DNA of 41,711 nucleotides from JAWKHR01 sp041394725. GTDB taxonomy: Bacteria; Acidobacteriota; Vicinamibacteria; Vicinamibacterales; SCN-69-37. Every line of letters starts with the position of its first letter. Position 1 is the first letter of the stretch. The notes below the pieces were generated by a model that saw only the letters and a list, made by a program, of their open reading frames with translations, was not told where the DNA came from and made no database searches. The stretch is from contig JAWKHR010000053.1 of the NCBI GenBank assembly GCA_041394725.1, positions 1 through 41,711 of the forward strand, written 5' to 3'. Positions 7,940-15,288 of the stretch are shown one piece after another. The translations under genes and the position numbers were made by a program.

Positions 7940-10112
7940 GCCGGGCGAGACACGGGCGGCCTGCGCGCTCCAGCGCCGGGATGATATTCACGCTCGGTGT
8001 GGCCCTGGGCTTGTTCGGTAAGTAGACCTCGGCGCAGGTTGCCGTCGCGTAGCGCTCGGCCTGGTCGTCGAAGTGCGGCGAGGGCCGGTCGCCGCTCGCC
8101 GCCGGCCGTCACCACGCGCGCGCGCGCACGCGGTCGCCGAACTCGACGACCGCGACAGCTCATGCCGCTCAGGCCATACCGCGCTATTCGTGTTCGGGTA
8201 GGCGCGCTTGCCCGAATGACGCGAGCGAGCCCCAGGTCGCGGACGTGAATCCCACCGGGATGCTCGGCTTCGTCGTCAGCTCGGCACCGATGTCGTCGTT
8301 GATCCGCTGGAACCGGTTGATGTCCTTGCAGCGTCTTCCAGATGCCGGTCGGCCACCAGCGGTCGGCCGCCAGGCGGCACCAGCAGGTCGCGCCGGGCCC
8401 GGTCCTCGACCTTCGCGCCCGCCGGGCCGCCGCCGCGCGCCGACGGATCGCCTGAATCTCGGTGCCCCAGAACACCGCGAGCGACGTCGGGACGGACGAG
8501 ACGTCCCAGCGCAGGTCCCAGTTGCGGAGCATCGCGACCTGGTCGGCGAGCCGCGCCTTCAGCGGGTCGCCGGCCGGCAACGCGTCCCAGGCGCGCACGA
8601 GCGCCGGCACGGGCTTCTCCGCCACGGCGAGTAGCTGTCGTAGGCGGCGGCAGGCAGTCGAGGGTGAAGTCCTTCCGGCCTGCGAGCACGCGGATCGGCG
8701 TCTGCCGCGCGCGGATTCGCTGCCGTGGTCCATGCGAGGCCGTTGATCGAGCTTCTTCGACTGCTCGGCCCGGCGGCCAGCCCGGCCAGTTGTTCGAGTT
8801 GTAGAGCCAGCCGCTCGCCGGGTTGTGCAGGTTCGGCGACTCGTCCACCGACAGCAGGCCGTGCCAGTCGGTCGCGGGGTCGCTGCCGTCAGGGCCGCGG
8901 CGTCCAGCTCGGGTCGCGTCGCGGGATGAAGTTCGCGTGGAAGTAGGCGATGTTGCCGTCAGCATCCGCGTAGATCATGTTCTGTTCGACGAGTTCGTGC
9001 CGGCTCCATCGTCTGCTTGAACTCGTCGTAGGTCCGGGCCTTCGTGCGCGTGTAGGACTGCGTGAGCGCCTTGACCGGCTCGTTCATCAGGGCCATCGTC
9101 ACCCACTTGCCGTCAGCCTCACCGGGTCCACCAGGCCGTGCTGCGTCACCAGTAGACGATGCGACGTGCGGTTCGCCGTGCCGCTGTCGGTGCAGTGCGA
9201 GCACCGTGATTGAATCTGCGACGTCGTCACCAGGCTGCTCGTCGCCATGCTTCGCCAGACCCCAGCCGTCGCCCGCCGTTCCTGAGCGGTTCGAAGTCTC
9301 GTCGACTGGTCCACCGCGCTCGACGTGTGCATCCAGCCGGCGCGTCAGCTGACCCTGACTAGATGAAGAACTGGCCCCACGTGGACGCGCCGTAGGCGTT
9401 GAGACCTTCCTCGCTCACCATCTGCAGCTCGGACCGGAAGTAGAACGGCCGTGTGCGGTTGATGAGCAGCAGGGCGTGGCCAGCCATCGTGTTCGAGGGC
9501 GCGACTCAGCGATGCCGTTCGACCAGTCAGTTTCTTCAGGAACACCTCCGGGTTCGGGTCGCCGCCGGCGGCGTTCGGGCCGTCGTAGAACCGCGCCGGA
9601 GCTGGTTGAGGTTCACGGTCTCGATGTCGCCGCCGATGCTGCCCCTCGGAGAACGACAGCGCCATCCACGGCTCGAAAGTGGTGATCACGCGGCGTCTAC
9701 GTCCAGGTGCGTGGACGGAAGCAAGTTCAGGCCGTCAGCCCGCGGTCATCAGCGTCTGCAGCCACTCAGGGCTCTCCGTAATGCTGGGTCTGAAGCGACG
9801 CGGGATCGATGAAGAGCTTCATCCGCAGGTCTGCCAGATGCGCGCCTCGCCCTCGGTCTCGGCGAGCCGGCCCATCGCGTTGATGAAGTTCGTCTCGACG
9901 CGGTTGAAGTCTCCCGGCCTGCGCGTAGACGGCGCCGGGCACACCGCGTCCGCGTCGGTCTTGCCGAAGACGTGGGCGATGCCCCAGTCGTCGCGCACGA
10001 TCGTCACGTCGCTCGCGTGCCGCGCCCAGCGCCCAGCTGCGGTGAGCGTGGCGGAATACTGCACGCAGGCGGCGGCGACCAGGAGGGTGGCGAGCGTCAG
10101 CAGGCGTTTCAT
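7940..10112 (-). pseudogene. Penicillin acylase family protein, multiply frameshifted
   Basis: About 2.2 kb with the right order of family landmarks spread over all three reverse frames. These are a signal peptide with lipobox-like VAAAC; VTIVRDDWGIAHVFGKTDAD (acylase alpha-chain start); FNRVETNFINAMGRLAETEG; FYDGPNAAGGDPNPEVF; WSNGIA with the Ser codon at 9520-9522 as putative N-terminal nucleophile; NTMAGHALLLIN; MHTSSAVD; SPNLHNPASGWLYNSNNWP; and a C-terminal HTEREYHPG. At least nine frame changes occur in the first third alone, apparently single bases, while the amino acid sense between them stays good. Family members are periplasmic Ntn hydrolases cleaving beta-lactams or acyl-homoserine lactones. 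This is either a young pseudogene or locally poor consensus sequence. Confidence 0.75.
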
Positions 10113-10118
10113 GGGCGA

Positions 10119-10124
10119 AACCTA
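10119..10124 (-). promoter_or_regulatory. -10-like element for the acylase gene (leaderless)
   Basis: The reverse strand reads TAGGTT, then TCGCCC, then the ATG at 10112. A -10 box six bases from the start codon implies transcription begins at or next to the ATG. No Shine-Dalgarno is present. Confidence 0.35.
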
Positions 10125-10147
10125 CCACAGCCGGCGCCGGGCGGTGC

Positions 10148-10153
10148 GATAAT
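10148..10153 (+). promoter_or_regulatory. -10-like element for the VOC protein gene
   Basis: GATAAT, one mismatch from the TATAAT consensus, stands out in a GC-rich 77-base divergent spacer. It implies a leader of about 30 bases before the ATG at 10190. No convincing -35 is seen. Confidence 0.4.
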
Positions 10154-10189
10154 GCCGCGACCCCGACACGACCACGGACGAGGCTGCCC

Positions 10190-11446
10190 ATGGCACACCG
10201 GTCTGCACCTTCGCTCGACGTCGTCGCGCGCCGCGGCTGGTCGCGACGCCGATGGCTCCGCACCCTCGGCATGGCGGCGGTGGGCGCCCCGTGGGCGGCC
10301 ACGTTCGGCGCGCGGCGGGCGGCCGCTCAGGGCCGGTGCATGCTCGTGGCCGGCACGCCGGCGTGCAACACGGCGCCGATTCCGCCGGTCTTCGCGCCCA
10401 CCGGGTGGAAGACCGTCGCGCTCGAGCGCATCGTGTTCCGCGTCGCCGACTACCGGAAGGAAGCCGCCTTCCACGCCGCGCTCATGGGGTGGACGCTGCG
10501 CGCCGACGATGGCTCGCAGGCCGTGATGGACGTGGGCGACTGGGGGTCGGTCGTCTTCCGGCAGGCCGAGCTGGCCGCTGCCGGGGCGGCGGCCGGCGGC
10601 GGGGGCGGTGCGGGTCGCGGCGGTGGCGGGCAGGGCAGCGGCGGCCGGGGCGGTGGTCGGGGAGGCGGACGCGGCGGGAGCGCGGTCGTCGAGTCGGTCG
10701 GTTACGTGATCGATCCGTGGCACGCGACCGACGTCGAGGCGGCGCTGCGCGCGCGCGGCCTCGACCCGGTCCGCGAGGACGGCGCCGGCGGTTTCGAGAG
10801 CTTCCACGTCAGCGACCCGGACGGCTTCGACGTGCAGATCTGCAACGGCAACGGCCTCTCGCGCGCGCGACGCTCGAAGCCGACGGCCACGCTCCAGGAG
10901 CCTCTGCCGTTCGAGCCGACCGGGTGGCAGACGGTCTGGCTGGACCACCTGTCGTTCTCGGTGACCAACTACAAGGAGAGCGCGTCGTTCTACATGAACC
11001 TGCTCGGCTGGTCACCGACCTACGACGAGGGCAGCCAGCACGAGTGCCTGATCGGTGACGTCGGCAACATCATCATCCGCGGTGGCAATCCGCTCGATCC
11101 GAACTTCGGCACGGGAGGGCGGGGCGGCCGTCGGGGCGGGGCGGCGGCCACGGCGGGCGCGCCGGGCGCGCGCATCGACCACATCTCGTTCGGCATCTCG
11201 CCGTGGGACACCGACGGCGTCAAGGCCGCGCTCGAGGGACGCGGCCTGCGGGCGCAGGTCGATACCTCGAGCCGTCACCAGGCGCCGGACGGCACGTGGG
11301 TGCCCGACGAGATCCACACCGCCGCGTTCAAGAGCTACCACACGCAGACGCCCAACGGGTACAACCTGCAGATCAGCTACGTCACCCGCGACAATCGGCT
11401 GGCGCTGTCGAACGCGGTGAGGCCGAAGGGCGCGGGGGGTGGGTAG
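10190..11446 (+). CDS. Tat-exported double VOC (glyoxalase-fold) domain protein
   Basis: 418 residues. The N-terminus carries a twin-arginine-type signal (RRRWLRTLGMAAVGAPWAATFGARRAAAQ). Two vicinal-oxygen-chelate domains follow. The first covers residues ~70-225 (LERIVFRVADYRKEAAFHAALMGW ... SFHVSDPDGFDVQI), the second ~240-400 (LDHLSFSVTNYKESASFYMNLLGW ... NGYNLQISYVT). The first domain is interrupted by a ~30-residue glycine/arginine run near residues 130-160, and the second by a shorter one. The family includes glyoxalases, dioxygenases and resistance proteins; which, if any, activity applies is not evident. The gene diverges from the acylase gene and shows no frame disruption. Confidence 0.85.
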   Translation: MAHRSAPSLDVVARRGWSRRRWLRTLGMAAVGAPWAATFGARRAAAQGRCMLVAGTPACNTAPIPPVFAPTGWKTVALERIVFRVADYRKEAAFHAALMGWTLRADDGSQAVMDVGDWGSVVFRQAELAAAGAAAGGGGGAGRGGGGQGSGGRGGGRGGGRGGSAVVESVGYVIDPWHATDVEAALRARGLDPVREDGAGGFESFHVSDPDGFDVQICNGNGLSRARRSKPTATLQEPLPFEPTGWQTVWLDHLSFSVTNYKESASFYMNLLGWSPTYDEGSQHECLIGDVGNIIIRGGNPLDPNFGTGGRGGRRGGAAATAGAPGARIDHISFGISPWDTDGVKAALEGRGLRAQVDTSSRHQAPDGTWVPDEIHTAAFKSYHTQTPNGYNLQISYVTRDNRLALSNAVRPKGAGGG

Positions 11447-11461
11447 GCGGGGCGCCGGCCG

Positions 11462-12484
11462 CTACCGTCCGATCCAGGCCATCCCGTCCGGCCCGCCGCC
11501 GGTCTCGATCTTCCGCGTGACGGTGAGCGTCGCGAGGTCCACGACGGCGACGAAGTTGTCGCCATTGACGGCGACGTACGCGGTGCGCCCGTCGGGCGCC
11601 ATCAGGATGCCTTCGGGACTCGCGCCGAGCGGCAGCCGCGTGACGACCGCGTGCGTGCGCACGTCCACGACGACGAGCGTGCCGGCCGTCAGGTCGGAGA
11701 TGAGCACGCGGGTCTCGCGTGAACTTCAGGCGGTTCGACCGCGTCGTGCCGGCGTCGAAGGTCTCGCGCACGGTCTTCGTCGCCAGGTCGATGATCGACA
11801 CGCCGCCGTCCTGCGAGTGCGCGGCCCAGAGCTCGCGCCCGTCGGGGAGACGTCGAAGCCTTCCGGGCCGCGGCCGGTCGGCACCACCGTCGCGTTCCAG
11901 TTCTGCGAGCTACCCGGCCGCTCGAAGATCGAGATCGAGTTGCCGCTGATGTTCGCCGTGCAGATGAGCGACACCGCGTCGTTCACCCAGATCATGTGCG
12001 TGGAGCCCTGGCCGGTGCCGAGCATCCAGTCGATCCGGTCCGCGGCCGGGTCGTAGCGCGCGAACAGGCGGTTGGTTTCGGCCGTGACGTACAGCTTGCC
12101 CCCGGCGAAGGCCAGGCCGTGCGGGCGGCTGAGCGGGCTGACGTCGAGCCGCTTCCGCTCGGTGCGCGTGGCGACGTCGATGATCGAGATCGTGCTGCCC
12201 GGCGTGTTGCCGCCGTAGTTGGTGGCGAACGCGAGCCGGCCATCCGTCGAGACGACGAGCTCGTGCGGGCCGTCGCCGGTCGGCACCTTCGCGGTCACCT
12301 CGCCCGTGGCCGGATCGACGAACGCGAGCGTCGCATCGACCTTGTTCAGGACCAGCAGGACCGGGCCGGCGGACTGGCGCGCGAGGCCGGGCGTGGCGGT
12401 GGCGAAGCCGGCGAGGGCCGCCGCGCAGAGCACGGCCAGCGCCCGCACGCGGGTCGCCGTGAACGACAGGGACGGGGTGCGCAT
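11462..12484 (-). pseudogene. YVTN-type beta-propeller protein, two frameshifts
   Basis: About 340 residues when the frames are joined: a signal peptide (VLCAAALAGFATATPGLA) and then beta-propeller repeats with the YVTN-like signature (LVLNKVDATLAFVDPATGEVTAKVPTGDGPHELVVSTDGR, later AYVAVNGDNFVAVVDLAT). One apparent single-base deletion lies near 11850, where a C-run within VSP-DG has one base too few. A second lies near 11718, inside the segment KFT-x-ETRVLISD. All three pieces are otherwise collinear and complete up to the stop at 11462. Such proteins are secreted seven-bladed propellers of the YncE/lactonase-like group. True mutation or sequencing error cannot be separated here. Confidence 0.75.
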
Positions 12485-12493
12485 GTGACGGTC

Positions 12494-12499
12494 ATTCTA
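12494..12499 (-). promoter_or_regulatory. -10-like TAGAAT for the beta-propeller gene
   Basis: The reverse strand reads TAGAAT nine bases before the ATG at 12484, leaving room for a leader of only two or three bases. The same hexamer precedes other leaderless-looking starts in this window. Confidence 0.4.
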
Positions 12500-12525
12500 G
12501 CCGTCCCGGCGCCGCCCCGGGCCGA

Positions 12526-13242
12526 TCAGGCGGTCTTGCGCGCCGGGTCGCGCCGCCGGCGGGCGCGTCTCGCGCCGGCCAGCAGCAGGCCCGTGCCGAG
12601 CAGCGTCAGCGACGCGGGCTCCGGCACCACGGACGGGTCGCGACCGGGGACGGGCTCGACCGCGGGCGAGAACAGGGCGTTCGGCATCGCGTTGAACCCG
12701 GTGGAGGCGGCGTTGAACGTGTACGGAAACTCGAAGGTGCCCACGGGCAGGTACCGCTGGCCCGGGACGATGCTGACTTCGGGGCTGGTCGTGACCGTGG
12801 CCACGTTGGGAATCAGCACGTCGGTGGCGTAGAGGCCCGTGGCGCTGGTCTGGTACGCGAGCGTGTAGGTCGTGCCGGCCGAGAGGGCCACGGCCGTCGG
12901 CAGGACCTCGTAGCGCCATTGTCCGCCCTCGACGGTTACCGACGGATCGAGCGCCGCGGTATTGCCGATGGCCGTGATGCCCAGCAGCGCCTGCGAGTCC
13001 GTCTCCCAGAGCCCGACGAGGAACGCGTGCGGGAGGCCGTCGGCGTCCGAGTCCCAGAGCCCCAGCGACGTGAGCGTGAGGTCCTCGTTCGGGATGAAGT
13101 CGAACCCCTGCATGTAGTTGGGGACCTGGCCGACCTGGGTGACCGTCTCGATGCCGCCGGTGAGGATCGGCGACGCCCAGCCGGCCGAGGCCAGCAGGAG
13201 ACTGGCGAGCGAGAGTCCGACGACACGTGCGATCCGGGACAT
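12526..13242 (-). CDS. PEP-CTERM sorted protein with DUF4082-like domain
   Basis: 238 residues. The signal peptide is MSRIARVVGLSLASLLLASAG. The body resembles the DUF4082-type all-beta domain (GFDFIPNEDLTLTSLGLWD, a short VGLWETDSQALLG strand, TYTLAYQT). The C-terminus is a textbook PEP-CTERM anchor: VPEPASL, then a hydrophobic helix (TLLGTGLLLAGA), then RRARRRR. PEP-CTERM proteins are exported and processed by exosortase, usually in bacteria that make exopolysaccharide. A ribosome binding site GGAGGAG lies just upstream of the ATG. The exosortase itself is not in the window. Confidence 0.85.
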   Translation of the reverse strand: MSRIARVVGLSLASLLLASAGWASPILTGGIETVTQVGQVPNYMQGFDFIPNEDLTLTSLGLWDSDADGLPHAFLVGLWETDSQALLGITAIGNTAALDPSVTVEGGQWRYEVLPTAVALSAGTTYTLAYQTSATGLYATDVLIPNVATVTTSPEVSIVPGQRYLPVGTFEFPYTFNAASTGFNAMPNALFSPAVEPVPGRDPSVVPEPASLTLLGTGLLLAGARRARRRRDPARKTA

Positions 13243-13415
13243 GGCTCCTCCGCGAGGCCTGGCGGCCCGCGCGGACCCGCCTCACTGTCATGAACGGAAA
13301 TCGTCGCTGGGTCCGGACATTCCGCGGTCGCAGGACGCCGATGGCAGGAACAGTGGCGACTCCGCCGGAGGGGTCTTCAGGTGATGACCCAGTGTGCCGC
13401 TGACCCATTGAATCC

Positions 13416-13464
13416 GTCATTGACCCATTGAATGGGTCCATGGCCCATTCAATGGGTCAATGAC
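13416..13464. repeat. 21-bp perfect inverted repeat (hairpin), 7-base loop
   Basis: The left arm at 13416-13436 contains CATTGACCCATTGAATGGG and the right arm at 13444-13464 is its exact reverse complement, with the loop TCCATGG between. A further partial copy of the unit (TGACCCATTGAAT) lies at 13401-13413. A degenerate copy lies at about 15190-15225 (TGACCTATTGAAT ... CAATGGCCCATGGAGT). The element is AT-richer than its surroundings and sits between the POTRA-like gene and the PEP-CTERM gene. It could act as a transcript-end hairpin or be a REP/MITE-like interspersed repeat. Confidence 0.85.
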
Positions 13465-13472
13465 CTATGGAG

Positions 13473-14637
13473 TTATTTGACGGCCTCCGTGATCCACACC
13501 ACCGACGTCACCGGCGGGGGGGCCGGCCGCTGGCCTGGCTGGAGCGGCGGGGCGTCGGCCGGCCGTGGCGGAGGCGGCGGGTTCGCCCATCGGGACTGCT
13601 GGCCTTCCGTGATGAGGATCTCGAACGTGGCCCGGCCAGCGGCCTCGTCCGAATCGCGGTTCGATCGCGCTCGACGCCTGGAGGTAGCCGATGTGCTCGT
13701 AGGCGTCGGACACCCGGCAGGCCGTCCTCGATCATTCGTGACGTCCGCCGTGGCACCGCGCTTCATGTCCAGCAGCCGATCCAGCGCCGCCGCCTGGAGC
13801 GCTGACGCACCGGACCAGTCGGCGGACTCCCAGACACGCGCGGCCTTCGTCAACGGTGAAGATGGGGTGACCCCGTCGCATCCCGTCTGGTCGCCGACGG
13901 TCGGCTGCAGGTTCGGGAACGTCGCGCGCCAGTGTCACTTCTGTCGGTAGGCGCGTCAGTGTCCCGGCCGCCAGCTCCAGCAGGCCCGCCCGCGAGTACA
14001 GCATGCCGAGCCGATCGGCCACCACCACGGACTGGAGGTCGGCTTCGGCGATCGCGCCAGTGCCCGCAAATCGGACGGCACAGAGGGCGAGCGACGATCC
14101 AGCACCCGTGACGATGAAGACATACTCCTGCTGGCGTTCGGAGGTCGATTCGAGGCTGGGCGGCGTCGGCCATCCCGTCAGGCCGCGCTCGGCGAGGATG
14201 CGTTCGAGCGCCGCCACAATGGGTTGGCTCGCCCGCTGGCCGGCACCGCCGTGCCGTCGAGGCCGGCACGTGCGCCACCACCGCGGTCATCAGCGCCGCT
14301 GCCATCGTCGAACCAGACGAAGTTGTCGAAGACCACCGGCGTGTCCCAGGTGACTTCGCCCACCTGAAAGACGACCTGGATCGCGCCGTCCTGGTCGTGT
14401 ATCTGTAGCGCACGTCCGTGAACAGTCCGGTGTCGTTGAGCCGTCGGGCGACCGTGTCGAGGTCCGCGGCGGCGATCTGCTGTCCGGACTCGAGCCCGGA
14501 GAGATCTTCAGGTTCACGCCTCCGGGTACCTGCCAGTCCGGTGAACTGGACCGATCGACCGTGAAGGTGGTTGCCTGCCGGGCCACGGCGCGACGGGCGA
14601 TGAGGGCAGTGTCGCGGTCGAGGGCACGGCGTGGCAT
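13473..14637 (-). pseudogene. POTRA-like secreted protein, multiply frameshifted
   Basis: The start ATG at 14637 overlaps the stop of the preceding lipoprotein (TGATG) and has AGGAG upstream. Joined frames give a POTRA-like unit (VQFTGLAG ... LSGLESGQQIAAADLDTVARRLNDTGLFTDVRYRY) and a second segment (ALERILAERGLTGWP ... QQEYVFIVTGAGSSLALCAVRFAGTG). An alpha-helical stretch follows (TKAARVWESADWSGASALQAAALDRLLDMKRG, then SDAYEHIGYLQASSAIE). The end is a proline-rich tail identical to that of the GH127 protein. POTRA domains bind unfolded partners in outer-membrane assembly proteins, but no beta-barrel follows here, so the role is unknown. Several single-base frame changes are needed to read it through. 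Confidence 0.55.
13484..13583. repeat. 100-bp direct repeat, copy A (GH127 tail duplicate)
   Basis: This block matches 15294-15393 at 98 of 100 positions, in the same orientation, 1,810 bases apart. On the reverse strand it encodes the proline-rich tail NPPPPPRPADAPPLQPGQRP followed by a segment ending in TSVVWITE. Here it forms the end of the frameshifted POTRA-like gene. Confidence 0.95.
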
Positions 14638-15080
14638 CAGCGCTCCTCGTGAAGCAGACTCGAGGACGATGGTCACGACCATCGGCACGGCGGCGCCGTC
14701 GGCCATGGCGGTGTGAAGACCCACTGGGAGGCGGCGCAGACGGCCTCGCGATCCAGTTCGGGGTGCAGGCGTCGGACGACCCGAATGTCCCCGATCCGGC
14801 CGGTGGGGAGGACGACCACCTGCAGCCAGGTTTCACCCATCGCCTTTTCGCGCATGGCGTTGGACGTGTACTGGGGGTTGCGCCGGTAGACCAGTTGCGG
14901 ATTGGTTGCTGCCGGTCCGGGCCGCCGGACGCCGACGGCGAACGGCTCGCCTTCGGGCACGAACCGCCCGTCGGCCCACGTGCACGGCCCGGGAGTGAGG
15001 GCGAGCGAGGCGCAGCCACCTGCGAGGAGCGCCACGGTCAGCGCAGCGACAGCGACGACGGCACTCCGTGACCGGCCCAT
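14637..15080 (-). pseudogene. TonB C-terminal-domain lipoprotein, compensating frameshifts
   Basis: Starts at the ATG at 15080 with a lipoprotein signal (VVAVAALTVALLAGGC, lipobox LAGGC). A TonB-C-like domain follows: NPQYTSNAMREKAMGETWLQVVVLPTGRIGDIRVVRRLHPELDREAVCAASQWVF. The frame then slips near 14700, continues in a second frame as VPMVVTIVLE, and slips back to end SLLHEER and TGA at 14639-14637. The two changes cancel, so the total length stays a multiple of three. The domain normally couples inner-membrane energy to outer-membrane receptors; stand-alone lipoprotein forms are frequent in Acidobacteriota and of unclear function. Confidence 0.65.
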
Positions 15081-15288
15081 CGAGGACGCATGATACGCGT
15101 GGACGGTGTCGAGGCGACAGCGGACGCCGACAGGGGTGTCGTCTTCAGGAAGAGTGTCCGGGAAGCCGCTGGACCATAAAGTCCGTCTCTGACCTATTGA
15201 ATACGCCAATGGCCCATGGAGTCTTTTCTTGACCACCCATGGCACTTCGCCCTCGCTGTCCAGATCTTGAGGCCCCTCCTCGCGGTCG
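15081..15288. other. Intergenic spacer with degenerate hairpin-repeat copy
   Basis: 208 bases between the GH127 stop and the TonB-C lipoprotein start. It holds a decayed copy of the repeat seen at 13401-13475 (about 15190-15235, sharing TGACCYATTGAAT and CAATGRCCYATGGAGT). In both places the element lies immediately downstream of the duplicated tail-coding block. No open frame of interest. Confidence 0.5.

Noticed and set aside
10600..10680. Possible frameshift inside the VOC gene because of the Gly-rich run
   Set aside because: The frame stays open and both VOC domains on either side read correctly in the same frame, so the run is a real low-complexity loop.
13416..13464. CRISPR repeat or IS terminal inverted repeat
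   Set aside because: No regularly spaced array, no target-site duplication and no transposase frame nearby; the arms form a tight 7-base-loop hairpin.
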